Positions 40,418 to 49,836 of a stretch of 64,000 nucleotides of DNA are shown here, piece by piece (the stretch's first letter is position 1; every line of letters starts with the position of its first letter). This DNA is from Oceanisphaera litoralis (GTDB lineage Bacteria; Pseudomonadota; Gammaproteobacteria; Enterobacterales; Aeromonadaceae), in the NCBI RefSeq assembly GCF_016907015.1, contig NZ_JAFBBE010000008.1:89847-153846 (forward strand), given 5' to 3'. The position numbers and the translations under genes are program-made. The notes beneath the pieces are model-generated. The model had not been told where the DNA came from. It saw nothing but the letters and a program-made list of their open reading frames with translations, and did no database searches.

Positions 40418-43246
40418 ATGGATAAAATCGAAGTTCGCGGGGCCCGGACCCACAACCTGAAGAACATCAGTCTGGACCTGCCCCGGGACAAGCTGATCGT
40501 CATCACAGGCTTGTCCGGCTCGGGCAAATCGTCCCTCGCCTTCGATACCCTCTACGCCGAGGGTCAGCGCCGCTACGTGGAGTCGCTCTCCGCCTATGCC
40601 CGTCAGTTTCTTTCCCTGATGGAAAAACCCGATGTGGATCATATAGAAGGGTTGTCGCCGGCCATCTCCATTGAGCAGAAGTCGACCTCCCACAATCCGC
40701 GTTCCACCGTCGGTACCATTACCGAAATCTACGACTACCTGCGGCTGCTGTTCGCCCGGGTGGGCGAGCCCCGCTGCCCGACCCACTCGCAGCCCCTGAC
40801 GGCCCAGACCATCAGTCAGATGGTCGACAAGGTGCTGGAACAGCCCGAGGGCTCGCGACTGATGCTGCTGGCGCCGGTGATCCGCAACCGCAAGGGTGAA
40901 CACAGCAAGCTGCTCGATAATCTGTCCGCTCAGGGCTTTATTCGCGCCCGTATCGACGGCGAGGTCTGCGATCTGTCGGATCCGCCAACGCTGGAACTGC
41001 AGAAGAAACATACTATCGAAGTGGTGGTGGACCGCTTCAAGGTGCGCGAGGATCTGCAGTTGCGACTGGCGGAATCCTTCGAGACGGCCCTGGAGCTGTC
41101 CGGCGGCATCGCCTCCGTGGTGTCGATGGACGACGCCGATGACATCGGCCTGGTGTTTTCCGCCAACTTCGCCTGCCCCCAGTGCGGTTATTCCATTGCC
41201 GAGCTGGAGCCGCGCATTTTTTCGTTCAACAACCCGGCGGGCGCCTGCGACAGCTGCGACGGCCTGGGCGTGCAACAGGTCGTCGATCCGGACAAGGTGA
41301 TCAGCAACCCGGAACTGAGCCTGTCCGGTGGCGCCATCCGCGGCTGGGACAAGCGCAGCTACTACTACTATCAGATGCTCACGTCCCTGGCCGAACATTA
41401 CGACTTCGATCTGGAGGTTCCCTATCAGGATCTGCCGCAAGCGATACAGCAGGCGGTGCTGTACGGCTCGGGCCGCACCAGCATCGAATTCAAGTACATG
41501 AACGACCGCGGCGATGTGCTGGTACGCAAGCATCCGTTCGAAGGCATATTGCACAATATGGAACGGCGCTACCGGGAAACCGAGTCCAACTCGGTACGGG
41601 AAGAGCTGGCCAAATACCAGAGCCACCGCGCCTGCCCCGGTTGCAGCGGCACCCGCCTGAAAGAAGGGCCGCGCAACGTGTTTGTGGCCGGCCATACCCT
41701 GCCCCAGGTCGCGGACATGGCCATTGGCGAGGCCCACGCCTTTTTTACCGACATGGAACTGACCGGACAGAAGGCGCAGATCGCCGACAAGATCTTCAAG
41801 GAGATCGTGGCCCGGCTGGGTTTTCTGGTCAATGTCGGCCTCAACTACCTGACCCTGTCGCGCAGCGCCGACACCCTGTCCGGCGGCGAGGCCCAGCGCA
41901 TCCGGCTCGCCAGCCAGATCGGCGCCGGCCTGGTGGGCGTCATGTATGTACTGGATGAACCCAGCATAGGCCTGCACCAGCGTGACAACGAGCGACTGCT
42001 GTCGACCCTGACCCACCTGCGGGATCTGGGTAATACCGTGATCGTGGTGGAGCACGACGAAGATGCCATTCGTGCCGCCGACCATGTGCTGGATATCGGC
42101 CCCGGTGCCGGCGTGCACGGCGGCGAAATCGTCGCTCAGGGCACCCCGGCCGAGGTGATGGCCAACCCCGACTCGCTCACCGGCGCCTATCTGTCGGGTC
42201 GGGAAAGCATCGCCATACCGGACCGGCGCACCCCGGTAGGTGAGCACTGGCTCACGCTGAACGGCGCCTGCGGCAACAACCTGCGAGACGTCGAACTGAA
42301 GCTGCCGCTGGGGCTGATGACCTGTGTCACCGGGGTGTCCGGCTCGGGCAAGTCGACGCTGATCAACAACACCCTGTTTCCCATCGCCCACCGGGAGCTG
42401 AACAAGGCCACCGTCAGCCAGCCCGCGCCCTACCACAGCATCGAGGGCATGGACAAGCTGGACAAGGTGGTGGATATCGATCAAAGCCCCATCGGCCGCA
42501 CACCCCGCTCCAACCCGGCCACCTATACCGGTATTTTCACCCCGATTCGCGAGCTGTTTGCCGCGACCCAGGAAGCCCGCTCCCGGGGCTACAAGCCGGG
42601 CCGCTTCTCGTTCAACGTCAAGGGCGGCCGCTGCGAAGCCTGTCAGGGCGATGGCCTGATCAAGGTGGAGATGCACTTCCTGCCCGATGTCTATGTGCCC
42701 TGCGATGTCTGCAAGAGCAAACGCTACAACCGGGAAACCCTGGAGATCCAATACAAGGGCAGGAGCATCCATGAGGTGCTGGACATGACGGTGGAAGAAG
42801 CCGGCGACTTCTTCGCGCCGGTACCGGCCATTTCCCGCAAGCTGCAAACCCTGGTGGACGTGGGCCTGTCCTATATCCGACTGGGTCAGTCTGCCACCAC
42901 CCTGTCCGGCGGCGAGGCCCAGAGAGTCAAGCTGGCCAAGGAGCTGTCCAAGCGCGACACCGGCCAGACCCTCTATATTCTGGATGAACCGACGACCGGC
43001 CTGCATTTTCACGATATTCAGCTGTTGCTGACGGTACTGCACCGGTTGCGCGATCACGGCAATACCGTGGTGATCATCGAGCACAACCTCGATGTGGTCA
43101 AAACCGCCGACTGGATAGTCGACATGGGGCCGGAAGGCGGCAGCGGCGGCGGCCAGATCCTGGTCACCGGCACCCCCGAACAGGTGGCGGAACACAAAGA
43201 GTCTCATACGGCTCGCTTTTTACGGCCTATGCTGAAGGGCCGCTAA
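40418..43246 (+). CDS. uvrA: Excinuclease ABC subunit A
   Basis: UvrA scans DNA for bulky lesions and loads UvrB. The start [25 protein letters not shown] matches E. coli and gives 942 residues (E. coli 940). Both ABC modules are complete: Walker [11 protein letters not shown] (near 31) and [10 protein letters not shown] (near 644), signatures [12 protein letters not shown] and [12 protein letters not shown], and the zinc modules with CPQCGY.../C...CDSCDG and CEAC...CDVC. A candidate SOS box precedes it. The next gene, a PglL-like protein, starts 6 bases downstream. Confidence 0.98.
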   Translation: MDKIEVRGARTHNLKNISLDLPRDKLIVITGLSGSGKSSLAFDTLYAEGQRRYVESLSAYARQFLSLMEKPDVDHIEGLSPAISIEQKSTSHNPRSTVGTITEIYDYLRLLFARVGEPRCPTHSQPLTAQTISQMVDKVLEQPEGSRLMLLAPVIRNRKGEHSKLLDNLSAQGFIRARIDGEVCDLSDPPTLELQKKHTIEVVVDRFKVREDLQLRLAESFETALELSGGIASVVSMDDADDIGLVFSANFACPQCGYSIAELEPRIFSFNNPAGACDSCDGLGVQQVVDPDKVISNPELSLSGGAIRGWDKRSYYYYQMLTSLAEHYDFDLEVPYQDLPQAIQQAVLYGSGRTSIEFKYMNDRGDVLVRKHPFEGILHNMERRYRETESNSVREELAKYQSHRACPGCSGTRLKEGPRNVFVAGHTLPQVADMAIGEAHAFFTDMELTGQKAQIADKIFKEIVARLGFLVNVGLNYLTLSRSADTLSGGEAQRIRLASQIGAGLVGVMYVLDEPSIGLHQRDNERLLSTLTHLRDLGNTVIVVEHDEDAIRAADHVLDIGPGAGVHGGEIVAQGTPAEVMANPDSLTGAYLSGRESIAIPDRRTPVGEHWLTLNGACGNNLRDVELKLPLGLMTCVTGVSGSGKSTLINNTLFPIAHRELNKATVSQPAPYHSIEGMDKLDKVVDIDQSPIGRTPRSNPATYTGIFTPIRELFAATQEARSRGYKPGRFSFNVKGGRCEACQGDGLIKVEMHFLPDVYVPCDVCKSKRYNRETLEIQYKGRSIHEVLDMTVEEAGDFFAPVPAISRKLQTLVDVGLSYIRLGQSATTLSGGEAQRVKLAKELSKRDTGQTLYILDEPTTGLHFHDIQLLLTVLHRLRDHGNTVVIIEHNLDVVKTADWIVDMGPEGGSGGGQILVTGTPEQVAEHKESHTARFLRPMLKGR

Positions 43247-43251
43247 TCGAT

Positions 43252-45015
43252 ATGGATACAAGGATGAAACGGATGTCATTACCCTACCTCTGGTTCTGGT
43301 GTTTTGCCGCCTGGTCGCTGGGCGGCATGCATTACTTTATGCACAACCCCGGCGGCTCCGGCTTCTACCTGCCGTTCAACATGGTGGGCTGGATTTTTAT
43401 CTCGCTGATGACCGGGCTGGGACTGTGGCAGATGACCCTCAACCGCAGCGTCAGCTACAGCCGTTTTCACCTCTGGTGCTGGCTGGTGCTGCTGCTGCTG
43501 CTGGTGCCGCTGCTCTACCCCAACCGGGGCTTTGCCGATCATGCCCTGCCCCGGCTGGCGGGGCTGGCGGGCGGCCTGCTGTTCTGGTTTGGCCTGCTGC
43601 AATGCCGCCTCAATGAAACGGCCCGCTATCGGCTGCTGTATCTGCTGCTGGCCGCCGTCAGCCTGGAAGCCCTGCTCGGCCTGACACAGTATTATCTGCT
43701 GACGCCCGGCAACTGGATTGGCTACAACACCGACACCAATCGTCCCTACGGCATCTTCCAGCAGCCCAATGTGATGGCCAGTTTCATGGCCACCGGCCTG
43801 ATACTGGCCTGTTATCTGGGACTGGCCGATACTCGCCGCCTGCCGGTCGTGAGGCAGTTCTGGCTGGGTGCCGTGCTGGTGACGTCTTCCCTTTTGCTGA
43901 CGGTGCTGCAATCCCGGGTCGGCCTGCTCGGCGGCCTGATTGGCCTTGTGCTGCTTCTGCCCTGGGCCTGGCAACAGAAACCGAAATATTGCCTGTGGGG
44001 GCTAGGGCTGATCGGGTTGGGTATCGCAATCGGGCTGACTTCCATGGCCCTGGTCGAAGGCGTACAGCGCGGAGCCGATATCTATACCGACCCCGGAATT
44101 CGCACACAGATCTGGCTGCAAAGCCTGGCACTCATTACCGAGCACCCCTGGTTTGGCGCAGGCTATGGCGACTTCGAACGCCAGTTCATGGAGTTCTATG
44201 GCAGCCAACGAGCACTGCTGCCCGAGCTGCCCATGATGCCACCCAATCTGGATCATCCCCATAACGAACTGCTCTACTGGGGGGTGGAGGGCGGTCTGCT
44301 GCCGGTGCTGGCCATTATCTCGGTGGCGCTGGCCTTCGTGCGTCTGCTGTTCAAGGCCCCCTGGCGCCATGCGCTGGCGCTGGCCGCCCTGATCTGGCCC
44401 ATCGCCCTGCACAGCCAGACCGAATACCCCTTCTATCATTCCCTGGCCCACTGGGTAACCCTGCTGGTGCTGCTGTACTGGATAGACACCCGGCTGGAAG
44501 CGCCGCACAGCCGGCCCTATCGCCCCTGGCTGCTGGCCCGCTTTGCCGCCCTGCTGATCCCGGCGCTGGTGGTGCCCTTCATGCTCACCGGGCTGCAGAC
44601 CGCCCGGGTCGTCACCCAGTATGAACGCGGCGGCGGCAAGGAACCCGAGCTGTTGCTGTCGGCCAGCAACCCCCTGGCCTGGCTGACCCGGCTGGAATTC
44701 AACGCCATGTCGCTGCGACTGGCGGTCGGCTCGGCGCAGCAGAATACCGAAGAGCTGCAGGCCTATGTCGACTGGGGCCGGCAGTTTGTGCGCCATACCC
44801 CCAGGGCCAACATTTACTACAACATGGCGCTGGCCCTGAACCGGCTGGATCGACCGCAGGAAGCGGATGCATTGCTGCAACAGGCTCGTTATTTCTATCC
44901 GGATGATGCCACTCTTCAGCAGGACAATATCAGCCAAACACTACAGACCCTGAATCAGGGCCCAGCCAGTCAGGCTGGCAACACGGCCAGAGTCACCGCC
45001 GCCGAGGAGCCTTGA
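43252..45015 (+). CDS. PglL-like O-oligosaccharyltransferase / O-antigen ligase
   Basis: The 587-residue protein has about 12 membrane helices and the Wzy_C/PglL features: a large hydrophilic loop, HPHNELLYWGVEGG in the family's motif region (around 335), and a PglL-type N-terminal part (RPYGIFQQPNVMASFMATGLILACYLG). The C-terminus (about 490-587) is soluble and helical, as in PglL. It may transfer lipid-linked glycan to protein or to lipid A-core; sequence cannot separate these. It begins six bases after uvrA on the same strand. No pilin or glycan cluster is in the window, so the substrate must be encoded elsewhere. Confidence 0.8.
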   Translation: MDTRMKRMSLPYLWFWCFAAWSLGGMHYFMHNPGGSGFYLPFNMVGWIFISLMTGLGLWQMTLNRSVSYSRFHLWCWLVLLLLLVPLLYPNRGFADHALPRLAGLAGGLLFWFGLLQCRLNETARYRLLYLLLAAVSLEALLGLTQYYLLTPGNWIGYNTDTNRPYGIFQQPNVMASFMATGLILACYLGLADTRRLPVVRQFWLGAVLVTSSLLLTVLQSRVGLLGGLIGLVLLLPWAWQQKPKYCLWGLGLIGLGIAIGLTSMALVEGVQRGADIYTDPGIRTQIWLQSLALITEHPWFGAGYGDFERQFMEFYGSQRALLPELPMMPPNLDHPHNELLYWGVEGGLLPVLAIISVALAFVRLLFKAPWRHALALAALIWPIALHSQTEYPFYHSLAHWVTLLVLLYWIDTRLEAPHSRPYRPWLLARFAALLIPALVVPFMLTGLQTARVVTQYERGGGKEPELLLSASNPLAWLTRLEFNAMSLRLAVGSAQQNTEELQAYVDWGRQFVRHTPRANIYYNMALALNRLDRPQEADALLQQARYFYPDDATLQQDNISQTLQTLNQGPASQAGNTARVTAAEEP

Positions 45016-45022
45016 GCAGCGC

Positions 45023-45781
45023 TCACTGTGCCGCCGGCACGAAGCGAACCCGGAACAGCCTGGGCCAGAACTTGCCGGTCAGGTAAAACTCGTCACGGCC
45101 AGGATCATGGGCGATACCGTTGAGTACCGCCTCGGGATCCGCGGGCCGGCCACTCAAGGCCAGCAGCGGGGTGGTGTCGATGTCGGCATCGACTCGCCCG
45201 CTGTGCTTGTCGATTCTGACGATACGATGCTCCTTCCAGACATTCGCGTAGATGTAGTCGCCGACGCAGGCCAGATCGTTGAGCCTATCTCGAGGCCAGT
45301 CTTGCTGCATCACCGTCACGCTGGCCTGCAGAGAAAAATCCACCGGATCACGCCGGTAAAGGGTGGCACTGCCGTCGCTCATCCACAGCGCCTCGCCATC
45401 GAAGCACAAGCCCCAGCCCTCACCACCGTATTGGTGCGCCTGCACCAGCGTCAGCGTATCCAGGTCATACACCAGCGCCAGCCCTTCTCTCCATGTCAGC
45501 TGGATAAGCCGGTTGCCGATCCGCTCCAGCCCTTCGCCGAAATAAGCCGGATCCAGCGCCAGCCGTTGCACCACCTCGCCGGTTTGCGGATTCACCTTGC
45601 GCAGGCTGCTCCGGCCATAGAGGCCGGTGCTTTCATAAAGATAGCCATCATGCAGCAAGAGCCCCTGGGTAAAGGCATCGGCTGCATGCGGCACGATTTC
45701 CACCATCTCCACCCCCAGACGCTCAACGGCAATATCATCGGCCAGAGCAGGCAAACAGCATAACCAGATCACCAGCAGCAC
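45023..45781 (-). CDS. Glutaminyl-peptide cyclotransferase (plant/bacterial beta-propeller type)
   Basis: Glutaminyl cyclases turn N-terminal glutamine into pyroglutamate. The protein (252 residues from a GTG start) begins with a signal peptide (MLLVIWLCCLPALA) and then a five-bladed beta-propeller with the conserved TQGLLLHDGYLYESTGLYGRSSLRKVNPQTGE, HQYGGEGWGLCFDGE and NGIAHDPGRDEFYLTGKFWPRLFRV blocks. I chose GTG because a GAAGGGG ribosome site precedes it and it leaves a normal signal peptide; the frame stays open 30 codons further up. It is likely periplasmic and converges with the PglL-like gene. Confidence 0.87.
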   Translation of the reverse strand: MLLVIWLCCLPALADDIAVERLGVEMVEIVPHAADAFTQGLLLHDGYLYESTGLYGRSSLRKVNPQTGEVVQRLALDPAYFGEGLERIGNRLIQLTWREGLALVYDLDTLTLVQAHQYGGEGWGLCFDGEALWMSDGSATLYRRDPVDFSLQASVTVMQQDWPRDRLNDLACVGDYIYANVWKEHRIVRIDKHSGRVDADIDTTPLLALSGRPADPEAVLNGIAHDPGRDEFYLTGKFWPRLFRVRFVPAAQ

Positions 45782-45888
45782 CCGCCCCCCCTTCAAATAA
45801 CCAGAAATAACGCCTCCCCAAATAGTCGAATAGCGGTCAGGACAAAACCCGGATGTCGGCGTCAACGACATCCACAGGTAAAAGCCGT

Positions 45889-45910
45889 GTCATTTGGTGC
45901 TTCAAATGAC
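45889..45910. promoter_or_regulatory. Perfect inverted repeat between divergent genes
   Basis: Exact 8-base arms GTCATTTG and CAAATGAC surround a 6-base spacer, between the starts of the glutaminyl cyclase (minus) and the PA2779-like gene (plus). It may be an operator for either. Confidence 0.35.
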
Positions 45911-46021
45911 AACCCTGCTCTTTCACGCTGTCTATACTCATGACTCGGACCCCCTGTATATGAAATTCGTGCTTTCGGAACGAATCCATTTCGTTCTACC
46001 CCCAGCTTAAGGAGAATAACA

Positions 46022-46420
46022 ATGATAATGAAAAGATTCTTTCGGATACTCAATCCGGTACTGATCCTGTCCCTGATGATGGGCACAATGCCGTTGGCCG
46101 TTCAGGCCCAGCCCATCCAGCTGGTATCCACCCAGAGTGCGCTGAATGCAGCTCAGGCCAGTGCCAAGCGCGAACGTATCGGCAAGCTGCTGGCCCGCGC
46201 CGACGTGCGTGAACAGCTGGTCAACCAGGGAGTTGAATTACATGACGTCGAGGCCAGGGTTGCCGCCCTGTCGGATCAGGAAGTGCAGCAGATGGCCGAA
46301 CAGCTGGATAATATGCCCGCCGGGGCCAACGGTGTGGTCGGCGCCCTGCTCACCGTCTTCATCATACTGCTGGTCACCGATCTGCTGGGCCTGACCCACG
46401 TCTTTCCCTTCACCCGCTAA
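46022..46420 (+). CDS. PA2779-family protein
   Basis: The 132-residue protein resembles the PA2779 family that pairs with a PA2778-type peptidase. It has an N-terminal signal or anchor (MIMKRFFRILNPVLILSLMMGTMPLAVQA), a helical central part (about 40-100), and a C-terminal membrane helix (GAL LTVFIILLVTDLLGL, about 105-125). A TAAGGAG ribosome site is eight bases upstream. Its stop overlaps the start of the next gene (TAATG), so the two are translationally coupled. Function is unknown; membrane placement near the partner peptidase is likely. Confidence 0.8.
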   Translation: MIMKRFFRILNPVLILSLMMGTMPLAVQAQPIQLVSTQSALNAAQASAKRERIGKLLARADVREQLVNQGVELHDVEARVAALSDQEVQQMAEQLDNMPAGANGVVGALLTVFIILLVTDLLGLTHVFPFTR

Positions 46421-47433
46421 TGGCTTTATTTCGACCGCTGAAAGCACTAGGCCAACCGATGAAGGCGCTCCGTCATCATCTGCAAAACGTCCGCCTGTCG
46501 GGCATTTTTCCATTACCGGTACAGATGCCGCCGATATTGATGTTGATGCTGACGGTAGTGCTGAATGGCTGCGCCACCAGGCCCCGGTTATCACCGGACA
46601 CGGCGGGTCTGCTCCCGGATCAGGCTTATGTTACCGGCGTGCCCTTTCACAGTCAGCGCGACTACCAGTGTGGTCCGGCATCGCTGGCCATGGCGCTTAA
46701 TGCCGGCGGCGTCGAGGTAAGCGTGGCTCAGTTAATCCCCCAGGTGTACGTACCCGGTCGAGAAGGCAGTGTACCACCGGAGATGATGGCCTCGGTGCGG
46801 CGACACCGGCGTATCAGCTACCCGCTGGATGGCAGCTTCGCTGCCCTCTTGTCGGAAGTGAACGCCGGGCATCCGGTGGTGGTGCTGCAGAACCTGTCGC
46901 TACCGCTCTGGCCCAGGTGGCATTATGCGGTCGTCATAGGTTACAACCGACAGCGAGAACAGCTGGTACTGCACAGCGGCGAGCAATCCCGTCAGGTGAC
47001 CGACATGAGCCGTTTTGACGCCACCTGGGCGCGCAGTGGCCGCTGGGCCATGGTGGTACTCCCGCCGGGGCGGCTGCCTCCAAGCATCGGCTCGCAGCAG
47101 GCCACCGACAGCATAGCGGCGTTTGAAGCCACGGCCGGTGCCGAGGCCGCCCTGCCCGCCTGGCGGGCGCTGGTCGCACGTTGGCCCGGCCATGCCATGG
47201 GCTGGTTTGCGCTGGGCAATGCACTGCATGCCAGTGGTGCCCCGCAGGCGGCGGCCGACGCCTTTGAACAGGCCACCGAACAGGATCCCGCGCTGGCAGT
47301 CGCCTGGCTAAATCTCGGGCTGACTCAAAAAGGCCTGGGCCAGCAACCCCAGGCCATCGCCAGCCTGCAGCAGGCGGCAGCCCTTCCCGGCCCATGGCAG
47401 GCCCGGGCTGAACAGGCATTAGCTGACCTGTGA
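46420..47433 (+). CDS. PA2778-family cysteine peptidase (C39-like) with TPR repeats
   Basis: The 337-residue protein has a hydrophobic N-terminal part ending in a likely lipobox (VVLNGC, C51), a C39-type peptidase domain (about 65-210) with catalytic cysteine in FHSQRDYQCGPASLAMAL (C84) and histidine in RWHYAVVIGY, and C-terminal TPR repeats (about 240-337: HAMGWFALGNALHASGAPQAAADAFEQATEQDPALAVAWLNLGLTQKGLGQ). C39 domains usually cleave double-glycine leaders, but no substrate is visible. It is the second gene of the PA2779/PA2778 pair. Confidence 0.82.
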   Translation: MALFRPLKALGQPMKALRHHLQNVRLSGIFPLPVQMPPILMLMLTVVLNGCATRPRLSPDTAGLLPDQAYVTGVPFHSQRDYQCGPASLAMALNAGGVEVSVAQLIPQVYVPGREGSVPPEMMASVRRHRRISYPLDGSFAALLSEVNAGHPVVVLQNLSLPLWPRWHYAVVIGYNRQREQLVLHSGEQSRQVTDMSRFDATWARSGRWAMVVLPPGRLPPSIGSQQATDSIAAFEATAGAEAALPAWRALVARWPGHAMGWFALGNALHASGAPQAAADAFEQATEQDPALAVAWLNLGLTQKGLGQQPQAIASLQQAAALPGPWQARAEQALADL

Positions 47434-47468
47434 GGGGTGAGGGGTGAGATGCTCTCCTCACCCCTCAC
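47430..47468 (+). terminator. Heptamer-repeat hairpin between convergent genes
   Basis: A perfect 13-bp stem (47430-47442 and 47456-47468) made of GTGAGGG units and their complements has a 13-base loop. It overlaps the PA2778-like stop codon and faces the ClC gene. Following bases are GCTTTCCCCC, so U-run support is weak. Confidence 0.5.
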
Positions 47469-47493
47469 GCTTTCCCCCTAACGATTTTTTACA

Positions 47494-49200
47494 CTACTGG
47501 ATGGGATCATCCGTGGTCAGCATGGTCACCAGACGCCGGCGTGTCACCAGCCCCAGGCCTTGGCGACCCACCGGTAGCAGAAAGCCGGCGGTTTCCTCCT
47601 GCTGCAGCGTCTTGAGCGCCGTCAGCAGGGAGGCATCCTCGGTCAGCTCAATCAGCCGTAAACGGTCACTCAACAGCGGTGCCAGCGCCTGTTGCAGCGC
47701 CTGATCTTCCTGCAACTGCCATTGTCGATACGTCTCCTCAAGTTCCTCACTTTCGACCAGATAGCAAGTCCCCGCCTGTCTCACCACCACCCAGGGCAGC
47801 TTCTGCTCAAGCACGGTATCCAGGTTCTTGTCCTGCTCGAGATCGAGCTCGGTGAAGCGAAAGCTGGCCAGCTCGGACAGATAACGCTGCGCCAGGGCGG
47901 TACGCAGCGGATGGGTCTGCAGCAGGCGCCCCCGTTCCCTGAGCAGGGTCAGCAGCAGCGACGGCTGCCGAAAGCCGTGCTGGCAGACCAGGTTGGCGCT
48001 GAGCACCACCGTCATCGCCGGAAACATGGCCTCGGCACTGAGCGACAGCTCCAGTACCGTGGCCAAGGCCGTCAGGGGCGCATGCAGCACGGCCCCCATC
48101 ATGGCCGCCATGCCCAACAGGGCGTAGAGGCCCGGCTCGGAAGCACCCGGCACCAGGGTACCCGCCACGCCTCCGGCACAGACCCCCAGCATCAGCATGG
48201 GGGCTATCTGGCCGCCCGGCACCCCCAGGCCGATGGCCGCCGCCGTGGCAATCAGCTTGGCACCCAGGATCAGCAACAGCAGCAACCAGGGCAGCTGATT
48301 GCCCAGGGTGGCGTTGATGGTGTCGTAACCCGAACCGAGGATCTGCGGAACGAACAGCGCCAGCCCGCCGGTGATCAGGCCGGCCAGCAGCAGCCTGGCC
48401 GCCCGGCTCTTGAGGGGGAAACGAAGAAAAAGCCGGACCAGATAGTGAAACAGCACCGCCACCAGCCCCATCCAAATCCCGGTGAGCAGCAGGCCGGGAA
48501 TATCGCCATAGCCTGACAGTGACAAGCGGACCGGCTGCAACACAGCGTGAGGGCCGAGCAGCGCGCCGCCAAAGGCCGAGGCGCTGATGGCGGCGGCGAT
48601 GATGGGGGCAAATCCCAGCAGACTGTATTCCATCAGCACCACTTCCATCGCGAACAGCACCCCGGCCAGGGGCGTGTTGAAGGCGGCGGAAATGGCCGCC
48701 GCCGTACCACAGCCAATCAGCAATCGCAGCTGACTCGGAGGGCGATGCGTATATTGCCCCAGCAGGCTGGCGATGCCGGCCCCCAGGTGTACCGCCGGCC
48801 CTTCGCGGCCGACACTGTGGCCGGTGCCGAGTGCGATCAGGGCCGCCATAAACTGAAAGGCGGTATTGGCCACCGGCAACTGTCCCCGCCCGAACTGCAG
48901 CCGTTCCAGCACATAGGCCAGCCCTACCGTCTGGCCCGATACCGGCGTCAGCCGATAAAGCAGGATCAGCAGCAGGCTGCCCAGCACCGGCAATCCCAGT
49001 CGCCACCAGGGTGAAAGAGACTCGAAATCTTCCAGGTTGGCGCCATTCAGCCAGCCCAGGGTCAGGTTCAGCAGGCTCAGAAAGCCGAACATCACCAGAC
49101 CGGCAGCGAGGCCGATCACGCCCCCCAGCAACACCAGCGGCAGCAGGCTGTGGGAGGGGCCGGCAAAAAACCGGTGAAATCTGCTGGGCCTCGGTTTCAT
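47494..49200 (-). CDS. ClC-family chloride channel/antiporter with CBS domains, atypical filter
   Basis: The 568-residue protein has the ClC membrane domain (about 20-440) and a CBS pair (about 445-568). The external gate glutamate is kept (GREGPAVHLGAG), but the GSGIP selectivity motif is replaced by PVSGQTVG, the position of the internal proton glutamate (E203 in E. coli ClC-ec1) reads valine (LFAMEVVLMEY), and the central tyrosine region (KPLY in E. coli) reads RQPSL. These eyeballed alignments suggest weak or no H+ coupling. It starts four bases after the lipoprotein gene of the MCE operon. Confidence 0.85.
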   Translation of the reverse strand: MKPRPSRFHRFFAGPSHSLLPLVLLGGVIGLAAGLVMFGFLSLLNLTLGWLNGANLEDFESLSPWWRLGLPVLGSLLLILLYRLTPVSGQTVGLAYVLERLQFGRGQLPVANTAFQFMAALIALGTGHSVGREGPAVHLGAGIASLLGQYTHRPPSQLRLLIGCGTAAAISAAFNTPLAGVLFAMEVVLMEYSLLGFAPIIAAAISASAFGGALLGPHAVLQPVRLSLSGYGDIPGLLLTGIWMGLVAVLFHYLVRLFLRFPLKSRAARLLLAGLITGGLALFVPQILGSGYDTINATLGNQLPWLLLLLILGAKLIATAAAIGLGVPGGQIAPMLMLGVCAGGVAGTLVPGASEPGLYALLGMAAMMGAVLHAPLTALATVLELSLSAEAMFPAMTVVLSANLVCQHGFRQPSLLLTLLRERGRLLQTHPLRTALAQRYLSELASFRFTELDLEQDKNLDTVLEQKLPWVVVRQAGTCYLVESEELEETYRQWQLQEDQALQQALAPLLSDRLRLIELTEDASLLTALKTLQQEETAGFLLPVGRQGLGLVTRRRLVTMLTTDDPIQ

Positions 49201-49203
49201 CGA

Positions 49204-49836
49204 TTATCGCCGCCGTGCGGCCGGCAGCCAGTCGAGCAGTTCCCGCGCCAATCGCTCATGGGCCACCCCGAACGCCGCCACCACCGCCGGCACCTCTGCC
49301 CCCTGCGGAGTTTCACGGACTTCGAAACGCCGACTGGCCAGTATGGTGCGCCGGTGCGGGTCCAGCAGCCGAGCATCGAAGCGAATGACGACCACGGGGC
49401 GGCCCTGGCGGTATTCGGCTTGAAAGGCGCGCAGTACGCCCCCCAGCTCCAGATCGACTGGCCAGCTGTCTTCGTCGCTGCCCACATACCGGAAACGTCC
49501 ATCCTGCTGGAACGCCTCGATCACTTGATCCCGCCACAATACCGGCACCGGCGACACCCAGCGCACGCCCTGATAGGCGCTGAGCTGGTTGTCTTGCGGC
49601 ACCACCGCGATGCGGGTACCGGCCAGCAGGCCGCTGGTCTCGGGACGGGTAATGCGCAGGGTCAACTCCATGCCAGACACCTGGGTCGGTATCTGGGTCG
49701 GAGCCTGGGTCGGTGACGGCAGGCGATAGAAGGTGACCGGCGGGGAAGCCGGCAGCAGGGTACAGCCACTCAGTGTCAGCAACAGGAATAGCCATATCAA
49801 CGGCACATGAGCCCATAACCCTTTCATCGTCATCAT
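49204..49836 (-). CDS. ABC-type transport auxiliary lipoprotein (PqiC/YmbA type)
   Basis: The 210-residue protein has a lipobox LSGC with acylated C25 and a domain like that of PqiC-type lipoproteins (PPVTFYRLPSPTQ...), which cooperate with MCE transporters at the outer membrane. The sequence has the conserved DNQLSAYQGVRWVSPVPVLWRDQVIEAFQQDGRF block. It overlaps the MCE protein stop by four bases and is the fourth gene of the second MCE operon. Confidence 0.85.
   Translation of the reverse strand: MMTMKGLWAHVPLIWLFLLLTLSGCTLLPASPPVTFYRLPSPTQAPTQIPTQVSGMELTLRITRPETSGLLAGTRIAVVPQDNQLSAYQGVRWVSPVPVLWRDQVIEAFQQDGRFRYVGSDEDSWPVDLELGGVLRAFQAEYRQGRPVVVIRFDARLLDPHRRTILASRRFEVRETPQGAEVPAVVAAFGVAHERLARELLDWLPAARRR

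Noticed and set aside
40382..43207. Long open frame antisense to uvrA
   Set aside because: Frames of more than 900 codons opposite uvrA and metH arise from GC-rich codon bias; their translations are His/Gln/Gly-rich and lack any recognisable domain.
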